NCBI GenBank assembly: GCA_016700055.1
Contig: CP064997.1
Location: 744,001-808,000, forward strand
Length of the DNA: 64,000 bases
DNA from: Actinomycetota bacterium
GTDB taxonomy: Bacteria > Actinomycetota > Acidimicrobiia > Acidimicrobiales > Ilumatobacteraceae
Direction: 5' to 3'
Shown: positions 51,456 through 58,757 of the stretch, in pieces
Layout of the letters: every line of letters starts with the position of its first letter
Numbering within the stretch: position 1 is the stretch's first letter
Position numbers and translations under genes: made by a program
Notes under the pieces: generated by a model
Database searches by the model: none
What the model was told of the DNA's origin: nothing
The model's input: only the letters and a program-made list of their open reading frames with translations

Positions 51456-53909
51456 TCAACCGGCGACTACGCCGTCGACCTGCCAAGCGACGGCGTCGTC
51501 GGTGGCGTCGCCCGGTGCATTCGTGGCGACGTCGGCGGAGAACCCGCCGCTGCCCGAGACGACGTTCCAGGTGCCGCCGGTGAACGTCGACCGGCCACGG
51601 AGATGCCAGACGCCACCGTCGAGGTGCGCTTCTCCCGCCGCAGAGCCGGTGACCGTGCCGAGCGGGGTCGTGAGGGTCCACGAAGCCGAGAACTGATCGG
51701 GTGCGCTCACCCCAAGTGCGTCGACGCCGCGGGTCAAGGTGAGCGCCACCTCCCACGACCCGACGGTCGAAGCGACGGCGCGAGACGTGACCGGGCTCGC
51801 CGCGCCGCTGGCGGTGAACGTCCAGCTGGTGACACCACCGGTGGCCGGGTCGGCGTCGGAGGCTTCGCCCGACGACGTCGTCGGAGCGCTGTCGACGAGC
51901 GGCTCGGCGACGGTGAACCACGAGTCGGCGCCGGCGCTGACGGTCGTGATCGGCGTCACCCGACCGGACAGGCTGACGCCACGCAGCACGATCGGTGTGC
52001 TCCTCGCCACTTCGAGGCATGTCGGAGCGCCGCTGCCCGGGGAGCGGACGACACCGTCGGCATCCGAGCGGTAGCGGCCTTCGAGCATCACGTCGGAGGC
52101 CGCCGACAGTCGCGCCGCCGCCGCGTCGGCGAACGCCACGACGAAGCGCACCTCGTCGTAGCCGCCGCGGCCGAAGCAGGCGAGCGCGTCACCGACACCG
52201 TCGACCCCGTAGACCGGCGCCATGTCGAGCGAGGTGACGAAGGGCGAGCCGAGCTCGGGGTGGTGCCCGGCGGTGCCGGTGGGGTCGCCTCCTCCCGCGC
52301 CGCCGCCGACGATCGCCGACAGCCGGTCGATCGCCGCCGTCGGAACCGTCGGATCGCCACCGAACGCGACGACGAACCCGGGGCTGACGCAACCGAGCGG
52401 TGGCGCATCGGACGAGCACCAATCCCCGTCCGGGTCGAAGGCACCCTCCAGCAACGCGGCGACGGAGGCGGGCAGCGCGGCGGATTGGGCCCGTACCAGC
52501 AGCACAGGTGCGGCGTCGTGTGCCGGCTGCGGCAGGTCGGCGGAGACCGCCGGGTGGGCGCCGGTCGTCGGAGCCAGCGCCCGTGACGGCGCCCCGGGGT
52601 CGGCCGCGGAGCCGTTCGCCCTCGCGCACCACGGCCCGGCGCCGAGAGCGTCGGGCCAGCCGAGCGCGGTGGCGCCCGAGCCCGACGAAGCGGCGACGCA
52701 GGCCAGGCTGCCGGCGAAGTCGGCCGCATCGCCGGTAGGCCACCAGCCGCCGAGTCGCTCGGCCATCTGCACGCTCGTCGCGTACCGATCGTCACCGGCG
52801 ATGCGGGTCACCTCGGCGCCGGTCAGCTCCTCCGCCTCGGCCGCGACCACCTCGGGCACCCTCAACGGGCCTCCGAGCACGACCACGTTGTCGGCGTCGA
52901 ACGTCTCCAGCGCCGCGCGTGTGGCCTCGGGCAGCCGGGCGGTGCCGTCGTGGAGCAGCACCGGCACCTGCCAGTAGCTGATCCACCAGCCGGCGGCGAG
53001 CGCATCTGCTCCGGTCAGCCCGTCGGCCAGGACGACGGTGCGGGTGAGCAGGCGGCACGATCGTGCCGAGTCGCGCAGCTCGACGACGGAGTTCGCGTAG
53101 AACCCCATCCGCGCGTCGCCGTCGTCGGTGACCGGGTCGACGCAAGCCGTGGCTGTGGTCGACGCCGTGCCGAGGCTGCGCGCGACGGCGACTGCGGTGG
53201 CGAACCGGTTGTTGCCCGACACACGGAACACCTCGTCGTAGCCGACGGCGACGAGCTCGGCATCGACGGCAGATGGCACGGCCGCTGATCCGCCGACCAC
53301 GATCGCCTGGCGGGCGAGCGAACAGCCGCCACGGCGCAGGTCCTGCACGACGGCCCTCGCCGGGGCGCTGAGAGCAGTCGCACCCTGCCGGGCCGACCGG
53401 GTGACGACGACTGGAGCACCGTCGGTGTCGACGCGGGCGAAGCCGCCGATCGGGTCGAACAGCGGGTCCGCGGCCGACGTGCGCTGCAGGTACGGCTCGC
53501 TCGACTCGCCCGTCGGGTCGGACAGCGCGGAAGCGGCGAGGGAGTCGGCCGGGCTGTCGCCGGCGACGACGATGACCGCCCGCGGACACGTGTCGAGGCC
53601 CCACCAGTCGCCGGCGGCAGCGAGCGTCGCCGCCCCACCGGAGGAACGGTCGGCGGTGTCGAACGGGAAGTCGCCCTCGCCACGCAACGCCAAAGCCATC
53701 GCCAGCCCGGTCTGGTAGCGGTCCAGGCCGTGGAGGCGCAGCGCGTTGGCCCAGCCTTCCAGCTCCGGCGAGACCGACGGCGTGCTCGGCCACTGCGCCG
53801 GCCCCGGGGATTCACCAGGGGGTTCGGCGACGTCGGCACGAGCCACGTTGCCGGCGGTGGCGGTCGTTGCAAGCGCAACGACCGCGAACAGGCAAACGCG
53901 GCGGATCAC
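51456..53909 (-). CDS. Secreted cell-wall-binding-repeat (CWB2-type) protein
   Basis: 817 residues. A signal peptide (about 1-26, ending near GNVARADV) is followed by three cell-wall-binding-repeat-2-like units (about 50-340): VIVVAGDSPADSLAASALS, IVVGGSAAVPSAVDAELV, RVSGNNRFATAVAVARSLG, VVLADGLTGADALAAGWW, RIAGDDRYATSVQMAERLG. The long remainder holds a degenerate further unit. The C-terminal beta-rich domain of about 130 residues has WTLTTPLGTVTGSAAG. CWB2 domains bind envelope glycans in Gram-positive bacteria. The GTG at 53909 overlaps the stop of the fused sigma factor (GTGA), tying the two together. Confidence 0.82.
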   Translation of the reverse strand: MIRRVCLFAVVALATTATAGNVARADVAEPPGESPGPAQWPSTPSVSPELEGWANALRLHGLDRYQTGLAMALALRGEGDFPFDTADRSSGGAATLAAAGDWWGLDTCPRAVIVVAGDSPADSLAASALSDPTGESSEPYLQRTSAADPLFDPIGGFARVDTDGAPVVVTRSARQGATALSAPARAVVQDLRRGGCSLARQAIVVGGSAAVPSAVDAELVAVGYDEVFRVSGNNRFATAVAVARSLGTASTTATACVDPVTDDGDARMGFYANSVVELRDSARSCRLLTRTVVLADGLTGADALAAGWWISYWQVPVLLHDGTARLPEATRAALETFDADNVVVLGGPLRVPEVVAAEAEELTGAEVTRIAGDDRYATSVQMAERLGGWWPTGDAADFAGSLACVAASSGSGATALGWPDALGAGPWCARANGSAADPGAPSRALAPTTGAHPAVSADLPQPAHDAAPVLLVRAQSAALPASVAALLEGAFDPDGDWCSSDAPPLGCVSPGFVVAFGGDPTVPTAAIDRLSAIVGGGAGGGDPTGTAGHHPELGSPFVTSLDMAPVYGVDGVGDALACFGRGGYDEVRFVVAFADAAAARLSAASDVMLEGRYRSDADGVVRSPGSGAPTCLEVARSTPIVLRGVSLSGRVTPITTVSAGADSWFTVAEPLVDSAPTTSSGEASDADPATGGVTSWTFTASGAASPVTSRAVASTVGSWEVALTLTRGVDALGVSAPDQFSASWTLTTPLGTVTGSAAGEAHLDGGVWHLRGRSTFTGGTWNVVSGSGGFSADVATNAPGDATDDAVAWQVDGVVAG

Positions 53910-55483
53910 GCCCCGAGCGTGAGCGTCCACGAACCGCCCTCGGTCAGCTCCAGCGATCCGCTGAAGCTGCCGGACTCGATGAGCGCGACATCGCCCGACG
54001 ATGCGCGGAACACTCCGGACACCGAGAGCGCGAGCGGGATCGAGCCGTCGCCGGGGTCGGCACCGGTGCCCTGGCCGGCGAGGCGCAGGCCGACGACGCG
54101 GCCGTCGTCGAGGACGATGTCGAGCACCGCCTCCAGGCGATAAGCACCCGCCGCGTCGGGCTCGGGCTCGACGGCGACGCGCCCGGAGAAGGAGCCGGAG
54201 AGACCGGCGTCGGCGAGCGAGAGCTGAACCGGACCCGACACGTCGATCCTGGGGCCGGCCTGGGCGGCGCTGATCGGCCCGGCGAAGACCGTGCCGCCGC
54301 TCGGGATGACGGGGGGGACGGTGGGCGGAGGCGGAGCCTCGGTGGCCGGGGGTGTCGCCGGGACCGTCTCGGTGACCGTCGGCTCGGGGGCGACGGTGAT
54401 CGGGGCCGGGTCGACGACGGCCGAGTCGACCGGTGCGGCGGTGGCGACGGTGTCGGGCACTGCCTGCACCGCCGGCGCGGTGTCGGCGACGATCGCGACG
54501 TCGCCTCCGGTCGCCGCGAGAGGCCTGGTGACGGGGTCGGTGAGCTCGAGCGACGGTGCTTGCGCCGACGGGTCGAGGCTTGCCGCCGCGGGTTCGGCGA
54601 CCTTCGAGGAGGGCGTGTCGAGCTCTTCGTACTGGGTCGGCCCCGACGAGGGCACGATCGCGACCGCGACCATGCCGATGCCGACCGCTGCCTTGGTGAG
54701 CAGCGGCACCGTTTGGGGACCTGCGGCGACGACGGTGCTCGCCGCGTCGAGCGCCGACTGCAGACTCGCCGCGGCCTGGGTGAACTGGGCCGATCCGGCG
54801 GAAGCGGCCGGGACGGAACTGGCCGCGGTGGCGCCGACCGTGCCCGCCGGCGAGCCGGTGCCGGCGCCGTCTGCGGCCACGGCCGCGCGTTGGCCCTTGC
54901 GCAGGCCGGCAGCGACGAGCAGCGGGAGCACCGCCACACCGCGCAACACGTGGCGCAGGGCGGTGCGGGCCCGGCTGACGCGCGCTCGCGCGTTCTCCTC
55001 GGAGACTCCCGAGACCTGGGCCACCTCGTCGTAGGTGAGGTCGTCCACGAACCGGAGCTGCAGCGCCTCGCGGTACGTCGGGGGCAAGGAGTCGAGCGCG
55101 GCGCTCAGCTCGCTGTCGTCGAGCACGAGTCCGAGCTGTTCCTCGACGCCCGGCGTGGCGTCGCCGAGGCGCGGTTCGGCGCCCCAGCGCCGTGCCTTGT
55201 CGTCCTCGCGCCGGCGGCGGTTGGCCTCGTCGATGCAGACGTTCGCGCAGATCCGGTGCAGCCAGGGCCCGATGCGGTAGTCGCCGTCGACTCGGTGCAG
55301 GGCGCGGAACGCCCTCGCGAAGGTCTCCTGGACGGCATCGTCGGCCGCGGCCGAATCGTGCAGCCGGCGCAGGGCGTGGCGGCGCAGCTCGGGCTCGTAG
55401 GCGCGCACGAGCTCGGTGAACGCCGCGCGGTTGCCCGCACGGTGCGATTCGACCAGTTGCACGTCCTCGATCGAGGCTGACAC
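53906..55483 (-). CDS. ECF sigma factor fused to a transmembrane helix and extracytoplasmic domain
   Basis: 525 residues. Residues 1-180 are an ECF sigma-70: region 2 with FTELVRAYEPELRRHALRRL, DDAVQETFARAFRAL and YRIGPWLHRICANVCIDEANR, and region 4 with LPPTYREALQLRFVDDLTYDEVAQV. A weakly hydrophobic stretch follows (183-194). Next come an Ala/Ser/Thr linker, one clear membrane helix (about 258-278, VPLLTKAAVGIGMVAVAIVP), a long Thr/Pro/Ala-rich stalk (280-395) and a beta-rich C-terminal domain (395-525). There is no separate anti-sigma gene. The topology implies a membrane-tethered transcription factor, perhaps released by proteolysis. GTG at 55483 with GAGGAGC upstream. The next gene, a wall-binding exoprotein, overlaps as GTGA. 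Confidence 0.85.
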   Translation of the reverse strand: MSASIEDVQLVESHRAGNRAAFTELVRAYEPELRRHALRRLHDSAAADDAVQETFARAFRALHRVDGDYRIGPWLHRICANVCIDEANRRRREDDKARRWGAEPRLGDATPGVEEQLGLVLDDSELSAALDSLPPTYREALQLRFVDDLTYDEVAQVSGVSEENARARVSRARTALRHVLRGVAVLPLLVAAGLRKGQRAAVAADGAGTGSPAGTVGATAASSVPAASAGSAQFTQAAASLQSALDAASTVVAAGPQTVPLLTKAAVGIGMVAVAIVPSSGPTQYEELDTPSSKVAEPAAASLDPSAQAPSLELTDPVTRPLAATGGDVAIVADTAPAVQAVPDTVATAAPVDSAVVDPAPITVAPEPTVTETVPATPPATEAPPPPTVPPVIPSGGTVFAGPISAAQAGPRIDVSGPVQLSLADAGLSGSFSGRVAVEPEPDAAGAYRLEAVLDIVLDDGRVVGLRLAGQGTGADPGDGSIPLALSVSGVFRASSGDVALIESGSFSGSLELTEGGSWTLTLGA

Positions 55484-55504
55484 AGACCGCTCCTCGGATG
55501 GACG

Positions 55505-55542
55505 CCGCCGACACCGGCGGACACCCGCCCGGCAGGACTGTA
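55505..55542 (-). promoter_or_regulatory. Leader of the fused sigma-factor gene: -10 candidate and hairpin
   Basis: Minus-strand TACAGT (55537-55542) is the best -10 candidate. Between it and the ribosome-binding site is a 6-bp stem (55505-55510 with 55515-55520, loop ACAC on the plus strand). No standard ECF -35 GGAAC box was seen. Confidence 0.3.
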
Positions 55543-55595
55543 TCGCACTGCGCGGTGCCTGCGACGGCCAAACTTTCGCCCGCATCTGCGCGGCG

Positions 55596-56102
55596 TCAGG
55601 CGAACCCGTCGAGGTCCACTTCCCGCTCGATTCCGTGAGAGAGCTGCAGCCACGGGCGGCGCTCGTTGACCAGGTGCTGTTGCGCCGCGGCATCTACGCC
55701 GGCGACGCCGACCGCAGGCACGTATTCGTAGACGAGTTGGGCGGCCCGCAGCGGTGCGAGCTGGGGGTCGTCGACGAGCACGACCATCCGCTCCGCTCGC
55801 CCGCCGAGGCGCTCGACGACATCGGCCACCTGGTGGCCGCGTGCATCGACGAGCACCACCGGCCCGCGACCGGGCACGGGCACGATGTGGGGTGCGTGCT
55901 CGCTCCACCACGAGCTGCGGGCGACGACGCGCAGCTCCACCGGGCGCAACGCGCGGCGTACCCGATGCGCGAGGTGGCGGCTGCGGTGCAGCCCCGACCG
56001 CCCGACGGCACCTACGCGGCGCATCGCCGGCTGCCATCGCACCGGCAGGCGGTCGAGGACGAAGTGATAGGAGCGCCCGAGGGCACCGCCGGCCGCCGTC
56101 AC
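55596..56102 (-). CDS. Protein of unknown function coupled to a GT-B glycosyltransferase
   Basis: 168 residues, no signal or membrane helix. The N-terminal half is very basic (RRVGAVGRSGLHRSRHLAHRVRRALRPVE); the C-terminal half contains strand-helix patterns (GPVVLVDARGHQVADVVERL, RMVVLVDDPQLAPLRAAQLV) like half of a Rossmann fold. The GTG at 56102 overlaps the stop of the preceding gene as GTGA, so it is surely co-translated with it. It could be a partner subunit or a split-off domain of a glycosyltransferase; I do not recognise a family. Confidence 0.6.
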   Translation of the reverse strand: MTAAGGALGRSYHFVLDRLPVRWQPAMRRVGAVGRSGLHRSRHLAHRVRRALRPVELRVVARSSWWSEHAPHIVPVPGRGPVVLVDARGHQVADVVERLGGRAERMVVLVDDPQLAPLRAAQLVYEYVPAVGVAGVDAAAQQHLVNERRPWLQLSHGIEREVDLDGFA

Positions 56103-57172
56103 AGCCAGCCCCTCACGAGCGCAGCCACCTGCTCGGCCCCGTCGGCCGGCGCCAGAGCCTGCAGACGGGCGTGGATCGCCGCCCGCGCGGAGGCGTCGGC
56201 GAGCTGTTCGACGCCTGCCGCCAGCCCGGCCGGATCGGTCCCGTCCCAGCGCAGGCCGAGCCCGCGGTCGGCGGCGAAGCGGGTGCGCGCGTCCTGGTCG
56301 TCGGTGCGGGTGGCGAGGTTCGGGACGAAGAGCGTCGGCACCCGACGGGCGAGAGCCTCGTGGAACGAGTTGTACCCGGCGGCGAGCACCGCGGCGTCGA
56401 AGGCCGCGAACCACCTGCTGATCGGGAACCGGCGCACGACCGTGACGCCCTCGTGGTGCTCGCCACCGTCCGCGCTCAGCTCGCTCCGCGCGACGACCAC
56501 CCGCAACCCGTCGTGAACGCGGAGGGCAGAGACGACGGCCCCGGTGAGCGACGACACGTCGTTGATCGCCCCCGCGCCGAGCTGCACGAGCACGTTCGTG
56601 CCTGTGGGATCGAGCCCGAGCTGCGCGCACGCCGTCGCGCGTTCGAGATGCCCATCGTCGTACACGATCGGGTTCACGACGTGCGCCTGCGCGCGCCGCG
56701 ACACCGTCGCCCCGCGGTCGTACTCCGCCGCGTACTCGCCGGGCTCGACGACGTGGTCGAAGCGGTGCTCGGCGGTGAGCGCTTCGACGCCGACACCGGT
56801 GCGCCACATCGCCCGGCGCTGCCAGACGCGCACCACCCGGCGCCGGTGCCGGGTGAGGCCCGCGACCAGCCCCGCGTAGGGGTGGACGCCGTCGAAGAGC
56901 ACCACTCGTGGCCGGTAGAAGCGCACGAGATGGTCGATCCGGTCGTCGAGCAGCTCGTGCCAGTGTCGAGTCGACATGCCGAGCTGACCGTGCGAGGCCA
57001 TGTGCTCCACGTGGAAGCCGGCCGCGACGGGGACGGCGACGGCGGCCGACAACGTGAAGATGATCGGATCGACGCCCGGCTGCAGCGAGCGCGCGATGGC
57101 CATCATGCGGGTGACGTGGCCGAGGCCGACGCCGTTGCTGGTGCAGAGCAGCACCCGCGCTTCGCCTGGCAC
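56099..57172 (-). CDS. MurG/UDP-glycosyltransferase-like GT-B enzyme
   Basis: 357 residues. RVLLCTSNGVGLGHVTRMMAIARSL is the glycine-rich N-terminal loop of GT28/GT1-type enzymes. NVLVQLGAGAINDVSSL begins the donor half, and FAAFDAAVLAAGYNSFHEALARRVPTLFVPN is the UDP-sugar site with the conserved Gly/Asn-Ser/Glu pattern. It likely transfers a sugar from a nucleotide donor to a lipid or glycan. TAGGTT lies 7 nt before the GTG at 57172, which fixes the start. Coupled to the unknown gene at 55596-56102. Confidence 0.8.
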   Translation of the reverse strand: MPGEARVLLCTSNGVGLGHVTRMMAIARSLQPGVDPIIFTLSAAVAVPVAAGFHVEHMASHGQLGMSTRHWHELLDDRIDHLVRFYRPRVVLFDGVHPYAGLVAGLTRHRRRVVRVWQRRAMWRTGVGVEALTAEHRFDHVVEPGEYAAEYDRGATVSRRAQAHVVNPIVYDDGHLERATACAQLGLDPTGTNVLVQLGAGAINDVSSLTGAVVSALRVHDGLRVVVARSELSADGGEHHEGVTVVRRFPISRWFAAFDAAVLAAGYNSFHEALARRVPTLFVPNLATRTDDQDARTRFAADRGLGLRWDGTDPAGLAAGVEQLADASARAAIHARLQALAPADGAEQVAALVRGWL

Positions 57173-57179
57173 GGCGGGC

Positions 57180-57185
57180 AACCTA
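57180..57185 (-). promoter_or_regulatory. -10 box of the MurG-like glycosyltransferase gene
   Basis: Minus-strand TAGGTT, 7 nt before the GTG at 57172; it overlaps the stop of the upstream gene. Confidence 0.5.
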
Positions 57186-58757
57186 CCGCCCGGTCGCGGA
57201 GTCGTCTTGATGCGTGCCGGCGAGCGGCAGGCGCACACCGAGCACGAGACGCGAATCCGGATGCGCGAGGTCGAGGGGGACGATGCTGCGCGCGCCGTGG
57301 GTGCGCGCGATGCCCCGCACGCGGCGCTGCGCGTATTCGGGCCAGCGGTCGGCTGCTCCCTTCCAGTTGGCACGGCTGGTGACCGTCTCGAACTCGACGC
57401 CGAGTTCGGCCGCGATCGGCGGCGGGGCCATGGTGGCCGCGACGACGGGGACGAAGGTGCCCGAGCGGTCGCGCAGCTCACCGAGCCGGCGCACCGCCTG
57501 CTCGACCTGGCGGGGCGAGGCCTCCAACCCGACGACCAGCACCACCTGCAGCTGCGCCGCCCATCCCGGAGCGATGGCGACGCCTGCCGACGGCGCGGTG
57601 CCTGCCGCGACGGGCCGAGAACCGCCGGCCGGCGGACCGATCAGCGACTGCAGCCGGGCGACGTGGGCGGCGTGGGAGAAGCGCTGTTCGACGACGCGCC
57701 TGCCTCGCTCGGACTGGGCGAGGTACGCATCGTGGTCGGCGTGCAGGTCGACCACGATGCGCCGCACGTCGGCCGGCACGGCGTAGATGCACGCATCGCC
57801 GAACAGCGAGCGGAAGTGCTCCGCCAGCACCACGACGGCGCCGCTCGCGAGCGCCTCCAAGATGCCCCGCCCGAACGCTTCCACCATGTCGGGGTGGTGG
57901 AAGTAGACGTACACGTCGATCCCGGAGAGGAACTCCCGCGCGGGCATCGCCCCGAACTCCAGCACCTGCCAGTGGGCAGGTTCTCGCCCGAGCACCTCCG
58001 CCACGCCGGCGGACCCGCCGAGCACCCGTACGCGCACAGCCCCCGGTCCGGGGGGCTCGTCGGGGTAGGCCGCCAGCAGCTCCTCCGCCGTCGCCGGCCA
58101 CTTCAGCGGGCTCGGCCGGCTGTGCCTGCCGATCACCGGGCCGCCACTGCGGGAGCGACGACGATCGACGGACCAGCTCGTGGTGTCGATCACCTCGACC
58201 CAGTCGTCGGCGGAGAGCTCGATGCCGCCGAGCTCGGCGGCTGCTGCCAGGCGGGCCCGCACCTCGGGGCCGACCGGGGCCCACGTCGGCCGATGCCCGA
58301 GCGCCTCGACGACGTTCGCGTCGACCGTCGCCGGGTGGTAGTGCACGGTGCCGTCCGGGTCCACGGGCACCTGCCCGGCGGCCACGACCACCCTCTCCGC
58401 GTCGACCGGCAGGCGCCCGCCGAGAGAGCGCGCCATCACCGTCGGGTGCTTGACCACCACGAGCCGTGCCCGGGTGCCGCGGCCCGGTACCAGCAGCGCG
58501 ACCCGGCCGTCGTCGACCAGCCCCTGCAGCGCGGGATGGAAGGGCCGCTCAGCGGACAGGCTCGTCGACTGCAGGTGGAGCAGCGCCACGCTGTAGCCCG
58601 CCGCGAGCGAAGCGTCGAGCTCTTCGACGAGGCTCGTCGAGGTGCCCCCGGGGAACCGCAGGTCGGACACGTAGAGCAGGTCGACGTCGACGAGCCCCGG
58701 GGCAGGGGCTGTCCGGCGTGGTCGGCTGCGGAGCACGCGGCGAGCGTAGAGCTTCAC
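57183..58757 (-). CDS. GT-B glycosyltransferase with C-terminal extension
   Basis: 524 residues. LLYVSDLRFPGGTSTSLVEELDA opens the acceptor half. The donor half has VYVYFHHPDMVEAFGRGILEALASGAVVVL with the GT4-type Glu pair, and FSHAAHVARLQSLIG ends it near residue 395. The last about 110 residues (VVLVVGLEASPRQVEQAVRRL, PLDLAHPDSRLVLGVRLPL) are an extra alpha/beta region seen in some polysaccharide-locus glycosyltransferases. A GTG at 58757 overlaps the acyltransferase stop (GTGA). The acceptor is unknown. Confidence 0.75.
   Translation of the reverse strand: MKLYARRVLRSRPRRTAPAPGLVDVDLLYVSDLRFPGGTSTSLVEELDASLAAGYSVALLHLQSTSLSAERPFHPALQGLVDDGRVALLVPGRGTRARLVVVKHPTVMARSLGGRLPVDAERVVVAAGQVPVDPDGTVHYHPATVDANVVEALGHRPTWAPVGPEVRARLAAAAELGGIELSADDWVEVIDTTSWSVDRRRSRSGGPVIGRHSRPSPLKWPATAEELLAAYPDEPPGPGAVRVRVLGGSAGVAEVLGREPAHWQVLEFGAMPAREFLSGIDVYVYFHHPDMVEAFGRGILEALASGAVVVLAEHFRSLFGDACIYAVPADVRRIVVDLHADHDAYLAQSERGRRVVEQRFSHAAHVARLQSLIGPPAGGSRPVAAGTAPSAGVAIAPGWAAQLQVVLVVGLEASPRQVEQAVRRLGELRDRSGTFVPVVAATMAPPPIAAELGVEFETVTSRANWKGAADRWPEYAQRRVRGIARTHGARSIVPLDLAHPDSRLVLGVRLPLAGTHQDDSATGR

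Noticed and set aside
53867..55480. Plus-strand open frame opposite the fused sigma factor
   Set aside because: Arg/Gly/Asp-rich shadow without motifs; the minus strand has clear sigma-factor regions.
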